A DNA stretch of 64,000 nt from Arion vulgaris (taxonomy: Eukaryota; Mollusca; Gastropoda; Stylommatophora; Arionidae). Numbering within the stretch: position 1 is the stretch's first letter; every line of letters starts with the position of its first letter. A model generated the notes under the pieces. It made no database searches, was not told where the DNA came from, and saw only the letters and a list, made by a program, of their open reading frames with translations. The translations under genes were made by a program, and so were the position numbers. Of this stretch, positions 1 through 9,790 are shown piece after piece. The stretch covers positions 54,218,616-54,282,615 of the forward strand of contig CM036756.1 in the NCBI GenBank assembly GCA_020796225.1, given 5' to 3'.

Positions 1-496
1 TGGGTCTTCCACGTTTTCGTTTACCCTCTGGAGTCCATCTCAGTGCAGTTTTCGTGTCAGAGTCAGTTTCCATGCACATCACATGCCCGATCCATCTCCA
101 GCGTCGTCTTCGGATGATGGTGCTCATATTCTCTTGTTGATATCGTGCGAGCAGTTCTTGGTTAGAAATAGTATTTGGCCAGAACACACGTAAGATTTTT
201 CGCAGACAAGTTGTATGAAAGGTGGAGAGTTTGGACATATCTTGTTTTGTCATTCTCCAGCATTCCGATCCGTATAACAAAGTTGAAAGGAAGCAGCTGC
301 GGTATATATTAGCCTTGGTTCCAATGCTGTATTGTGCAGATTTCCAGGCTGTCTGAAGGGACACGAACGCACTCCGTGCCTTACTCAGTCTGCTTTTAAT
401 GTCATATCCAGCACCTCCTTCGTTGCTGATAACACTTCCAAGATATGTGAAAGTAGTTGTATTTGGGAGAATTTTATCTTCTAGTTTGACTAGTGT
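1..496 (-). pseudogene. LINE reverse transcriptase, C-terminal part (runs off the window)
   Basis: Read on the minus strand, an almost unbroken frame runs from about 496 to the window edge. It carries the typical C-terminal end of a non-LTR retrotransposon RT: TYLGSVISNEGG, LLYGSECWRMTK (about 250-285), RKILRVFWP, RRRRWRWIGHVM (about 82-117) and GKRKRGRPK near base 10. In the family this segment follows the catalytic palm and precedes the 3' UTR. The upstream side ends abruptly at about 497, where sequence of another dispersed repeat begins, so this copy is truncated or rearranged. The clade (RTE-like or CR1-like) is uncertain. No start codon is expected because it is an internal piece. Confidence 0.85.
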
Positions 497-545
497 TCGC
501 AGTGTTACTATTCTTTACTTCCCTTGCTGGCTCTGGCAATACACT
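497..545 (-). repeat. S3 dispersed repeat fragment
   Basis: The minus strand reads 'gtaaagaatagtaacactgc', the same core as the 69-bp array at 52.9-55.3 kb and the S3 copies at 8.7, 25.0, 55.7 and 60.3 kb. It abuts the truncated LINE. Confidence 0.5.
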
Positions 546-639
546 GACGTATGAATATTTGCAATTTATTACTTATTGTTTTAGTCGTTCTCCATATTTC
601 TGATCCATACATTAGAACTGCTTTAATATTAAAGTTGAT

Positions 640-836
640 ATACCTTGAATATCAAAGCAGGCATTGAAGTGGATGCAAAGGGTTCAAGAAAGAGAGGTCG
701 ACCTAAAGAGACCCTGAAACGAACTTTGCTGAGAGAGGCAGGAAATATCGGTCTCAGTTCCATGGAGGAGATTGAGCGAGTTGCCCAGGATAGAGCGGTA
801 TGGAGAAATTACTTGCAGGCCCTATGTAACGTATAA
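640..836 (+). pseudogene. LINE RT C-terminal tail
   Basis: A 63-residue frame holds KGSRKRGRPKETLKRT, then IERVAQDRAVWRNYLQALC and a stop. This is the standard end of many LINE RT proteins (a GRPK basic stretch followed by an AQDR-W motif). It is only the last tens of codons of a protein that would be far longer. A diverged relative lies at 9090-9235. An ATTATT-rich stretch follows the stop. Confidence 0.75.
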
Positions 837-1679
837 CGGTACGAGAGGAATTATTATTATTTTATTATTATATACCTTACAAATCCGTTTACAAATCGTA
901 TAGAAGATTTTTTTTCCTTTATTCTATTTAAAGTATGGGATGTTCTATTTCTCCTGTTTTCTATTTTTACCTCGGCTGCTGTGTACGTTCATCAGCAGCA
1001 TTAGGACAGTCTGTAGATCGAAGATTGTTTGAAATGATTCTCCAACATCTACTATTTATTGCAGTGATATTGCACTTTTCTAGACTGTAACTTGTCCCTC
1101 TTTTGATGTTTTCCTCCACCTGTGCAACAGTCTTCCTCTTGCTTACCACCCTTCAACATGTCCCTAGAATAATGTGCTGATCGATGTGTCAGGTCTCTTT
1201 ATATATGTCCAAAATATTTTTAGTTGTTTGAGTTTTATTTCCTGTAGTAATTCTTTCTTTATTACCTTTTTTTCTATAACTTCTTCTTTATTTGTCTGGG
1301 TTTTTTTTATCTTTATGAAATACGATCTATTCTTGTGTATGTCGACATCTGAAAGACATTAATTCTGTCTACAAATTCTTGTTTACGTTGTCTTGTAGCT
1401 AATCTTTATTTTCATAATACGTTGCATTTATTTGTCTTTACGGGCATCGATAGTTGTTATGTGCTGTGTTCTTTGTCAGCGTGTGTGTATGTGGGTTGTT
1501 TGTGTGTGTGTGCATGTGGGTTGTTTTGTGTGTGTCATGTGGGGTGGGTGTGTGTATGTGGGGTGTGTGTGTGTGTGTATATACGCGTTCGCGCTGTATA
1601 TCATTATCTCTGAATTGTCATATCTTGATTTTTTTTGGATTTTTGTTTGCGCGATAGATTGTTGTTAATTTTTGTTTGT
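837..1679. other. No gene recognised; GT-rich tract
   Basis: AT-rich sequence without a coding frame I can defend. A GT/TG-rich low-complexity tract lies at about 1480-1590 and creates overlapping spurious frames rich in Cys and Val. Confidence 0.6.
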
Positions 1680-1681
1680 AC

Positions 1682-1870
1682 ACTATGAATTTAGGAGTAG
1701 TCTTGGCGACTAATAAGACGCCTCTGACTGATTTTTGCGTGAATGCTTGCTTTCGTAATCCCCAGTGTTCTTCACCATTGAGGTGAACCTTACTGATTTC
1801 AGAAGTACATGTAATTAAGATCCGCAAGTAAAGGATCTTAGTTTTGTGAAGTCCAACTGCGTACCATGTG
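1682..1870. repeat. Dispersed repeat shared with 55.5-56.06 kb (left part)
   Basis: The string around 1685-1790 (a stretch ending 'ctgactgatttttgcgtgaa') matches 55500-55560, and 'agtaaaggatc' with 'gtaccatgtgca' matches 55946-55996. The match resumes beyond the 20-bp array at about 2357-2400 ('tggaatctccacgg', 'cactagcacag'), so the array sits inside one copy of this element. Confidence 0.55.
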
Positions 1871-2357
1871 CAAACTGAGCATGTTTAGCTCAAACTGAGC
1901 ATTTATAGCCCAAACTGAGCATTTATAGCCCAAACTGAGCATTTTTAGCCCAAACTGAGCATTTATAGCCCAAACTGAGCATTTATAGCCCAAACTGAGC
2001 ATTTATAGCCCAAACTGAGCATTTATAGCTCAAACTGAGCATTTATAGCCCAAACTGAGCACTTACAGCCCAAACTGAGCACTTATAGCCAAACTAGCCT
2101 TATAGCCACACTGAGCCCTTATAGCCCAAACTGAGCACTTATAAGCCCAAACTGAGCATTTATAGCTCCCAAAATGAGCATTTATAGCCCAAACTGAGCA
2201 TTTATAGCCCAAACTGAGCATTTATAGCCCAAACTGAGCATTTATAGCCCAAACTGAGCACTTATAGCCCAAACTGAGCATTTATAGCTCAAACTGAGCA
2301 TTTATAGCCCAAACTGAGCATTTATAGCCCAAACTGAGCACTTATAGCCCAAACTGA
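1871..2357. repeat. Minisatellite, 20-bp unit, about 24 copies
   Basis: The unit is caaactgagcatttatagcc. Most copies are identical or differ at one base (cattt/cactt, gctc/gccc). A block near 2085-2175 is degraded by small indels, suggesting an older centre or sequencing noise. Confidence 0.97.
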
Positions 2358-2410
2358 TCTCAAACTCTGGAATCTCCACGGCCCATGTTCACTAGCACAG
2401 CGTGTTTTCC

Positions 2411-2870
2411 ACTTCTCTATTAGTGACATCCTATTAAACTCTTCTTTCTATGCTGTTTCTTTGTCTCTTTTCATCCATTTCTTATTAGTAACGTTTTCAT
2501 ATCATTTCATCTTGTCTGTTCTGTACACACACTTTTTTTCTGAAAGCCTGTATCTTATTTGGAAGTCGCGGTTGTTTTCTGTTTACAGTTCTCGCATAAG
2601 GACTTACTTGACATTTGAGTTATGTGTCTCTTAGCTTGAGGGACGGATTAGCGCAATTCATACAGTAATTGCTTGTCGAACCGAACTTATTACCAGAGGT
2701 CCCACAAGTGAGGAAAGTAATTGGCCCTCCTACCTTCTGCATACTTTGGTCTACATATGTGAAGTAACAGGAATTTCATACCCTAAAGTCTGAAAAGACT
2801 ACGTGACTTTTAAAAAAAATAAAAATGATTATCCGTAGCTTGACACTGGATTTGATTTTGTTTTGATTTT
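2411..2870. other. No gene recognised
   Basis: T-rich, no plausible coding frame, tandem repeat or mobile-element end seen on either strand. Confidence 0.5.
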
Positions 2871-3076
2871 CACATATACGTATTTTTAAATTTTTTTCTG
2901 ATCCAGAAGTACTTGAGCTTTCAGCTCTTCGGCTCAGTGCCATGGACATCGTGAATCTGGGGAACCTGGGGTTTTTCTTCCAGCCCCCGGAATTGAACCC
3001 GCACACACAGAGAGCTAGTCACCCGCAATCCAACGCGCTACGAACACGCTGGGTAGGCGGGCCACATATAGGTATT
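2871..3076 (-). mobile_element. S2 SINE (poly-A tail) with TSD
   Basis: Minus-strand copy of a tRNA-headed SINE. The head near 2990-3060 has a B-box-like 'gggttcaattcc', and the body carries 'gaagagctgaaagctcaagt'. The poly(A) tail appears as T-runs at about 2885-2898. Flanks 'cacatatacgtatt' (2871-2884) and 'cacatataggtatt' (3063-3076) match at 13 of 14 positions and form the TSD. Related copies lie at 5506-5701 and 15066-15279. Confidence 0.8.
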
Positions 3077-3239
3077 AAAACCTGTTCCTGTCTTTATAAT
3101 TCTTATTTTGATTTTCTTATCAGTTCCTCTATTATTATGTAAGTTGCTGCCAAGATATTCAGAATAAATGTTACATTTCAGTCCCTTCTATTTCCTTTAT
3201 TATGTTAACCAACTTTAGAGGTACTCTATAATGTCTCAG

Positions 3240-3475
3240 TAGCTTCTAGATCTTATCTTATCTTATCTTAACCACATTTGCCGTGAAGCGGCGTGGGAGA
3301 AGTTAGTTGTCTATCTTGTGCCAGGTGTGTTGCGCTTGATGTTGTCAGTCCATGCTTTCGCAGGGACTCTGAGATGTTATCTATCCATTGTGTTCTTGGC
3401 CTACCTCGTCTAGATCGTATCTCTCTACCTAAACTCTCAAATGTCTTTGTCATAATCAACAAATACAATATCAAA
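3240..3475 (-). pseudogene. LINE RT C-terminal tail with GATAA-type tail
   Basis: The minus strand reads SRRGRPRTQWIDNI, then HLAQDRQL and HGKCG before a stop, the usual C-terminal end of a LINE RT. It is followed on the minus strand by (gataa)n repeats at 3252-3270, a simple-repeat tail typical of LINEs that lack poly(A). The piece is joined directly to RT palm sequence upstream (3476-3655), implying a large internal deletion. Confidence 0.75.
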
Positions 3476-3655
3476 TGTCAAGTTCAATTCTAAGTTTTGT
3501 TCTACTATTTGTGCACAGTGTTGCAATCAGGTCAACGAAGTATCTACATTTTCTGAAATCGGTCTGTTCTTCTTTCCTCGTTTCGTCTATAGTTTCCTCT
3601 AGTCTCTCCAAAATTAGTATCTTAAGTATTTTTTTTTCTGAAACTGATACAAATA
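3476..3655 (-). pseudogene. LINE reverse transcriptase palm fragment
   Basis: Not an ATG-started frame, but the minus-strand translation reads LERLEETIDE, EEQTDFRKCRYFVDLIATL, then after a one-base shift DIVFVDYDK. These match the conserved 'EQAGFR...D-I-TLR...FVDFEKAFD' block of RTE-like RTs, with the first catalytic Asp in FVDYDK. The upstream fingers motif of the same kind of RT is at 5720-5905, and about 2 kb of SINE and minisatellite lies between them. Confidence 0.75.
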
Positions 3656-3756
3656 TTATCGATTTGTAATAAGTGTATTAACTAGAATGGCTCTTTCCTG
3701 GAACCAGCGGTAAAAGTGAAAGTGGGAAGCATAATAGAAGTGATTTGTTGGCCGAG

Positions 3757-5300
3757 ATTAACGATATAACGAAGAACTGAAAGGAGCTATAAGAGATAGC
3801 TGATGATAGTAAGACTTGACACCAGTTGGTGTGAGGGATTAACGATATAAGGAAGAACTGGAAGGAGATATAAGAGATAGCTGAAGATAGTAAGACTTGA
3901 CACCAGTTGGTGTGAGGGATTAACGATATAACGAAGAACTGGAAGGAGCTATAAGAGATAGCTGATGATAGTAAGACTTGGCTCCAGTTGGTGTGAGGGA
4001 TTAACGATATAACGAAGAACTGGAAGGAGCTATAAGAGATAGCTGATGATAGTAAGACTTGGCACCAGTTGGTGTGAGGGATTAACGATATAAGGAAGAA
4101 CTGGAAGGAGATATAAGAGATAGCTGAAGATAGTAAGACTTGGCACCAGTTGGTGTGAGGGATTAACGATATAAGGAAGAACTGAAAGGAGCTATAAGAG
4201 ATAGCTGAAGATAGTAAGACTTGGCACCAGTTGGTGTGAGGGATTAACGATATAAGGAAGAACTGGAAGGAGATATAAGAGATAGCTGAAGATAGTAAGA
4301 CTTGACACCAGTTGGTGGGGGGATTAACGATATAAGGAAGAACTGGAAGGAGATATAAGAGATAGCTGATGATAGTAAGACTTGACACCAGTTGGTGTGA
4401 TGGATTAACGATATAAGGAAGAACTGAAAGGATATATAAGAGATAGCTGAAGATAGTAAGACTTGGCACCAGTTGGTGTGAGGGATTAACGATATAAGGA
4501 AGAACTGGAAGGAGATATAAGAGATAGCTGAAGATAGTAAGACTTGGCACCAGTTGGTGTGAGGGATTAACGATATAAGGAAGAACTGGAAGGAAATATA
4601 AGAGATAGCTGAAGATAGTAAGACTTGACACCAGTTGGTGTGAGGGATTAACGATATAAGGAAGAACTGGAAGGAGATATAAGAGATAGCTGAAGATAGT
4701 AAGACTTGACACCAGTTGGTGTGAGGGATTAACGATATAAGGAAGAACTGGAAGGAGATATAAGAGATAGCTGAAGATAGTAAGACTTGGCACCAGTTGG
4801 TGTGAGGGATTAACGATATAAGGAAGAACTGGAAGGAAATATAAGAGATAGCTGAAGATAATAAGACTTGACACCAGTTGGTGTGAGGGATTAACGATAT
4901 AACGAAGAACTGGAAGGAGATATAAGAGATAGCTGAAGATAGTAAGACTTGGCACCAGTTGGTGTGAGGGATTAACGATATAACGAAGAACTGGACGGAG
5001 CTATAAGAGATAGCTGAAGATAGTAAGACTTGGCACCAGTTGGTGTGAGGGATTAACGATATAAGGAAGAACTGGAAGGAAATATAAGAGATAGCTGAAG
5101 ATAGTAAGACTTGACACCAGTTGGTGTGAGGGATTAACGATATAACGAAGAACTGGAAGGAGCTATAAGAGATAGCTGAAGAAAGTAAGACTTGGCACCA
5201 GTTGGTGTGAGGGATTAACGATATAAGGAAGAACTGGAAGGAAATATAAGAGATAGCTGAAGATAGTAAGACTTGGCACCAGTTGGTGTGAGGGATTAAC
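3757..5300. repeat. Minisatellite, 81-bp unit, about 19 copies
   Basis: The unit begins ggattaacgatataaggaag and ends caccagttggtgtgag. Because 81 is a multiple of 3, minus-strand frames stay open for about 400 residues, but no start, signal or domain supports a protein. Variant positions (ggaag/cgaag, gagata/gagcta, ttgac/ttggc) recur in different copies, a sign of exchange between units. Confidence 0.97.
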
Positions 5301-5317
5301 CCCAAAATGAGGTTAAC

Positions 5318-5495
5318 AATAACAAGAGAGCGAGATAGAGCGAAAGAGAGAGAGCAAGGGAGAGATCGAGAGAGATCGCGCGAGAGAGAAACAGAGAGAG
5401 AGAGAGAGTTTGAGAGAGAGAGAGAGAGCAAGAGAGAGAGATGGAGAGAGAGAGAACGAGAGAGAGATCGCGCGAGAGAGAAAGAGAGAGATATT
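5318..5495. repeat. GA-rich low-complexity tract
   Basis: Runs of gagaga interrupted by 'gatcgcgcgagag'. Both strands show spurious Arg/Glu or Leu/Ser frames. The same gagagatcgcgag flavour recurs in the array at 62.0-63.3 kb. Confidence 0.9.
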
Positions 5496-5711
5496 GAGAT
5501 ATATATTTTTGTTCCGATCCAGAAGCACTTGAGCTGAAAGCTCTTCTGCTCGGTGTCATGGACATCGTATCCCTTCGGCTCGGTGCCACGAACACCGTAA
5601 ATCTGGGAACCTGTAGCTTTTCTGCCTGTCCGCGGAGTTGAAACCGCACTTACAGAGGACTAGTCACCAACGCGCTACGAACACGCTGGGCACGCGGGCG
5701 AGAGATATATA
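5496..5711 (-). mobile_element. S2 SINE with 10-bp TSD
   Basis: Second minus-strand copy of the poly(A) SINE. The A-tail complement is 'tttttg', the body has 'gagctgaaagctcttctgct', and the tRNA-like head ends 'cgctgggcacgcgggcg'. Flanks are identical 'gagatatata' at 5496-5505 and 5702-5711, a clean TSD. Confidence 0.85.
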
Positions 5712-5719
5712 AAGACTTA

Positions 5720-5905
5720 GTGTTTTCTTAGAAATCCCAACTATTAGTAGCTTGATTCGATAACTTGTTTTCCAGTCTGCTGGTTTATCTGATTTTTCTC
5801 CCCAGATTGTGCCTCCTAATTTATATAACACCGCTGTTGTTTCGCTGTCCGCTTTGACGATCTCGGCTGATATCTTGTCTAGTTCATCTGTTTTCCTTTC
5901 TTTCG
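5720..5905 (-). pseudogene. LINE reverse transcriptase fingers fragment
   Basis: The minus-strand translation contains DKISAEIVKADSETTAVLY, GTIWGEKSDKPADWKTSYRIKLL. This matches the 'EALKAD-x-ETTA ... W-x-x-E-x-x-P-x-DWK-x-x-I-x-K-LPKKGD' block just before RT motif 1-2 in RTE-like LINEs. It is short and has no start codon of its own. It lies in the correct order and strand to be the upstream half of the palm fragment at 3476-3655. Confidence 0.7.
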
Positions 5906-5930
5906 TGATGTTAACAGGGTGCTTTGTGTA

Positions 5931-5970
5931 TGTGTGTGTGTTTGTGTGTGTGTCTGTGTGTGTGTGTGTG
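5931..5970. repeat. (GT)n microsatellite
   Basis: gtgtgtgt runs directly before the 30-bp array. Confidence 0.9.
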
Positions 5971-5980
5971 CATCAGTTGT

Positions 5981-6457
5981 TATTTCACAGTTAGATTACA
6001 GCTTATTTATTATTTCACAGTTAGATTACAGCTTATTTATTATTTCACAGTTAGATTACAGCTTATTTATTATTTCACAGTTAGATTACAGCTTATTTAT
6101 AATTTCACAGTTAGATTACAGCTTATTTATTATTTCACAGTTAGATTACATCTTATTTATTATTTCACAGTTAGATTACAGCTTATTTATTATTTCACAG
6201 TTAGATTACAGCTTATTTATTATTTCACAGTTAGATTACAGCTTATTTATTATTTCACAGTTAGATTACATCTTATTTATTATTTCACAGTTAGATTACA
6301 GCTTATTTATTATTTCACAGTTAGATTACAGCTTATTTATTATTTCACAGTTAGATTACAGCTTATTTATTATTTCACAGTTAGATTACATCTTATTTAT
6401 TATTTCACAGTTAGATTACAACTTATTTATTATTTCACAGTTAGATTACAACTTATT
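5981..6457. repeat. Minisatellite, 30-bp unit, about 16 copies
   Basis: The unit contains tatttcacagttagattaca followed by gcttatttat. Nearly perfect: only t/g at one position (tcttatt) and a few 'acttatt' copies at the right end. The open frames across it are artefacts of the 30-bp period. Confidence 0.97.
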
Positions 6458-6652
6458 TTCTGCTGGATTTAACGATCTTAACATGTCTAAAGAAGAAGAA
6501 TTGACTCCATTGTATCAGGGTTTCCTAGGGTTTAATGTGTAGATGGTAGTTTGTATTATATGAATATTAACTTGCGGGTTTTTTAACCTAACTTATATTT
6601 TTATTTTTTTTTAAACGTTTTTGGGAATTAGCCGTGCCACAACGGATGGACC

Positions 6653-6951
6653 CAGTACGTGCGAGAATACGCTCAGGGAGACTAATCTTTTCTGAGGGAG
6701 CTGTCTGAAAATCAGTACGTGCGAGAATACGCTCAGGGAGACTAATCTTTTCTGAGGGAGCTGTCTGAAAATCAGTACGTGCGAGAATACGCTCAGGGAG
6801 ACTAATCTTTTCTGAGGGAGCTCTCTGAAAACCAGTACGTGCGAGAATACGCTCAGGGAGACTAATCTTTTCTGAGGGAGCTGTCTGAAAATCAGTACGT
6901 GCGAGAATACGCTCTGGGAGACTAATCTTTTCTGAGGGAGCTGTCTGAAAA
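6653..6951. repeat. Minisatellite, 60-bp unit, 5 copies
   Basis: The unit begins cagtacgtgcgagaatacgc and contains 'gactaatcttttctgaggga'. Copies are almost identical. Confidence 0.96.
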
Positions 6952-7149
6952 TTATCTATCGTGCATAAACATGTCAATTTGCTATTTGAAAGCTCCCACC
7001 TTCTGGCCAAGATAAAACGTTGAGTACCTCACTTTGATCTTGGTCAACAGACAGAGAAGAGAAAAGAGCAGATACTACACTTTCATGTTAGCCAACAGGG
7101 CGAGAAGCAGATAAAACCTACATTTAGCATCGAGTTTAGAAGACTGTTT

Positions 7150-7605
7150 TTGTTGTCTTTCCATCAGACACAAAACATTATTATGTTTACAGATTCAATG
7201 TCTGTCTTTGAAGTTCTAGAAGATGGTGAACATTGTAAATCTGAACTCTCCCATATAGCCCTAGATATTGACAAACTTGTTACATCCCATGACATCAAAA
7301 CAACTATGCAGTGGATCTCTGGACATTCAAACACACCTGGAAATGATAAAGCAGATAGACTATCCAAGAAAAGGTCAACACGAGAACAACCAATCACAGC
7401 AACAACTCTCCATATAGCAAAGAAAATCCTAATGATAGTAAATTAAGTTGGCTGAACAGATGGGCCATGAGAGACACGGGAAGAGAGGTTTACATACAAA
7501 TGACCAGCCATAACCTTAATGACAACATTGACCACCTTACAAGAAGATATCAGAGCACCATTTTTAGACTGTGCCGCTGAATCATTGAAGAAGAAGAAGA
7601 AGCAT
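7150..7605 (+). pseudogene. LINE RNase H domain and 3' end with GAA tail
   Basis: The frame reads QNIIMFTDSMSVFEVLEDG, MQWISGHSNTPGNDKADRLS, the second half of a retrotransposon RNase H: TDS carries the third acidic residue and the GHSNTPGNDKAD block the catalytic His/Asp region. The frame breaks at about 7444, but 'LNRWAMRDTGREVYIQM' continues in another frame. The copy ends 'gtgccgctgaatcattgaag' plus (gaa)n at 7594-7605. It is the plus-strand relative of the LINE in the 5.1-kb duplication, without that copy's 55-bp 3' UTR repeats. Confidence 0.85.
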
Positions 7606-7874
7606 AGATTTTATGATTTAAAGAAATTCAAAATGACATTTTCTGCACACATTTTGTAACAGAACTGAACATTTTCCTACAAATTCTAAAATGCTACACT
7701 TCACGCTAGAATGTTTATACGACCTGATCTAATATACTAAAGAAATATAAGCTGTCACTAAAATGCCAGATTATACTATTAAATTGTTATTATGTTTATA
7801 TCTTATCGTAAACTTTGGTGACCAAATTCATTGTAACATTTAATTTATCTTATAAGAAATGACTGCAATTATTA

Positions 7875-8150
7875 ATCTTCTTCTTCTTCACCCGGCCGAC
7901 GGAGCACCCCTTTCTTAAACTCCCAACGGAGCACAGGTCCTCCAGCTCTTCCTCTCTTTGCCATCCCTTCCAATTCTGTCCATGTTTTACCTATCCTTTT
8001 AAAATATCACCCTCCAGCTCTCTTCTCTATATCTGTCTAGGTCTCCCCCTACTCCTCTTTCCCTGCGGTTTCCAAAACAGTACCTGTCTTGCAATGCTTC
8101 CGGTCGGTCTTCTCAATGTATTTCCTATCTATCGTCAGCATCTCTTCTTC
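7875..8150 (-). pseudogene. LINE RT C-terminal tail with GAA tail
   Basis: The minus strand reads RGRPRQI, GKTWTELEGMAKRGRAGGP and ends in (gaa)n (7876-7890 on the plus strand as cttcttctt). This is the usual GRP-W-ELE-A-R end of a LINE RT. At least one frameshift interrupts the basic stretch. Confidence 0.65.
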
Positions 8151-8179
8151 AGCTCTTTCTTCATTATTAATCTGCGTCT

Positions 8180-8600
8180 TTTATTTATTTAATGCCTTCT
8201 TTTTTTAAACCCGGTCAGTGTCGGAATATTTGCATTGTTATTTGTGTGTTTGCTTGTTTGTTTTATAAAGGATTAAATCCTCAGGAGATTTTTTTTTGTG
8301 TTGATAATATTAGGTTGTATTGACCAACAAATATAAAAATTTTAATTAGTAAAAAAATGTTATTGGGTCTTCCGCGGCATTGACTCATCGAGTGGACCCT
8401 GCCTGTGTATGTGTGAGTAAGCTCCAAGTGTCTCATCCATTCAAAGACAGCTATTCATGTCTTGTTTTTTGTGTATAAGAATGCAGCATTTAGCTAGATG
8501 CAAGTATTAGTATAAAATTATAAATAAAATATGGATCTGAAAATTATAAAGTTTTAAAACTAAATTACGAATTTTCAATTCCATTGTTGTATCAATCCAT
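8180..8600. other. No gene recognised
   Basis: AT-rich with T-runs; no coding frame or repeat relationship found. Confidence 0.5.
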
Positions 8601-9235
8601 AACTAATATGCCAGCGAGAGTTGGAAAATCACTAAAGATATAGAAAGTATGTTGAATGCATTTGAAAATAGATGTCTGAGCAAAATAATGAACATAAAAT
8701 GGAATGAATTCTTCGCATGTGTGATGCTGGGGCGCAGGACGAAAGCAAAGAATAGTACCAATGCGACCTACAAGGCATGTCGTAAGAGACGACTGAGGTA
8801 GGGGTCTAGGGAGCTAACCTAGTAAATAAAAAGCATCGCAGAAATCGGATTTGCTGGCACATAACTGGCACAACGTACAATCGCTCTTAGGCTCAGATCA
8901 CATACAGATCACACAGAGTGGTTAACAAGTGGTCGATATGGAGCGTTCGAAGAAGAAGAAGAAGGGACGAATTCTGGAGAAGTCGTGAAATCAGAGAAAT
9001 GTCTTGTCATCTACTACCACCAACTGTTATAAGAAGGATAAGATGAAGATATGCTGGGCATAACCTTTGAGACGAAATCATTAAAGAATACCAAAACAGG
9101 AAACTCGGAAACGAACTTTGCCGAAACAGGCAAGAAATATCGGACTCAATGTCATGGAAGAAATTGAGCGAGTTGCCCAGCAGAACAGAGCAGTGTGGAG
9201 AAATTGCTTGCAGACCCTATGTAACGTAAAATATT
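8601..9235 (+). pseudogene. LINE RT C-terminal fragment interrupted by a SINE
   Basis: Left half: ESWKITKDIESMLNAFENRC and KIMNIKWNEF (about 8610-8712). Right half: FWRSREIREMSCHLLPPTVI, RYAGHNL, then a broken GRP region and ELPSRTEQCGEIACRPYVT up to 9235. The halves join sensibly if the S3 SINE between 8713 and 8968 is skipped, and 'gaattct' is present on both sides. The right end is related to the tail at 640-836. Confidence 0.7.
8706..8975 (+). mobile_element. S3 SINE with GAA tail inserted in a LINE, 7-bp TSD
   Basis: Reads 'agcaaagaatagtaccaatg', 'ggcatgtcgtaagagacgac', 'cctagtaaataaaaagc', 'ggtcgatatggagcgttcga' and ends (aga)n. Direct repeats 'gaattct' at 8706-8712 and 8969-8975 fit a short TSD. 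Other copies of the family are on the minus strand at 24.8-25.0, 55.6-55.8 and 60.3 kb. Confidence 0.7.
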
Positions 9236-9317
9236 ATATATATATAAGTATTAGTATAATTAGTTGTGTTTAATCCGCTTTCTTGTACACGTTGTTAAAT
9301 GGCGATCAGAGAGAGAT

Positions 9318-9577
9318 TTGATTGATTTGATTTGTTTGATTTAACTGATTGATTGATTTATTGATTGGACAATTATCATTGCACTTCGGTAAGTAACCAT
9401 GAGTACTCCAATCTCTTTATTACTCTGAAAGATCTCAGTGACAATGCATGAACACGGTAGTACCGGCGAGGATTCCCGATGTAATTTAGAAGGTGATGAT
9501 ACATGTTGCAGGAATTTAGTTTTATCTCATCGTCCGTCTTCGATAGGACTAGGAACTCGATCTCACCTACACTGAGA
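9318..9577 (-). mobile_element. S1 SINE, internally deleted
   Basis: Minus-strand copy. The tail 'gattgattgatttattgatt' is followed by 'cattgcacttcggtaagtaa' and 'cggtagtaccggcgaggatt'; the inner part near the head appears as 'aggaactcgatctcacctac'. The middle of the element and the tRNA head are missing relative to 43590-44028. Confidence 0.75.
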
Positions 9578-9790
9578 TCTCTCTCTCGCGATCGTTCTTA
9601 GACCGCTTTTATCATTATATTGTGATATATAAGCAGCCAAACATCAAGAACAGATGTACGTGCACAGCCTTCAGTACCTATTGGAGCTAATGTGCTTATC
9701 CTTCGGCGGCGTGTTCGATTTCAACCAGCGTTTTTTGCTGTCCCCAGCCAAAATGCACAAGGCAGCAGGTTTTTTTCTTTCAGGGCAGCG
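9578..9790. repeat. Dispersed element with TATA-like motif, copy 1
   Basis: Shares 'atcgttctt', 'attgtgatatataa-cagcc', 'cttcagtacc', 'gcttatccttcggcg' and 'gatttcaaccagcgttt' with 13040-13240. The shared 'gatatataa' followed about 30-70 bp later by transcribed-looking sequence could be an LTR-type promoter, but I found no matching second terminal copy or retroviral-type coding region. The class is unknown. Confidence 0.5.

Noticed and set aside
1422..1668. Cys-rich peptides in overlapping plus frames
   Set aside because: Produced by a GT-rich microsatellite.
3678..5431. Two membrane-like proteins of about 400 residues
   Set aside because: 81-bp minisatellite; hydrophobicity comes from the AT-rich repeat and both frames overlap on the same strand.
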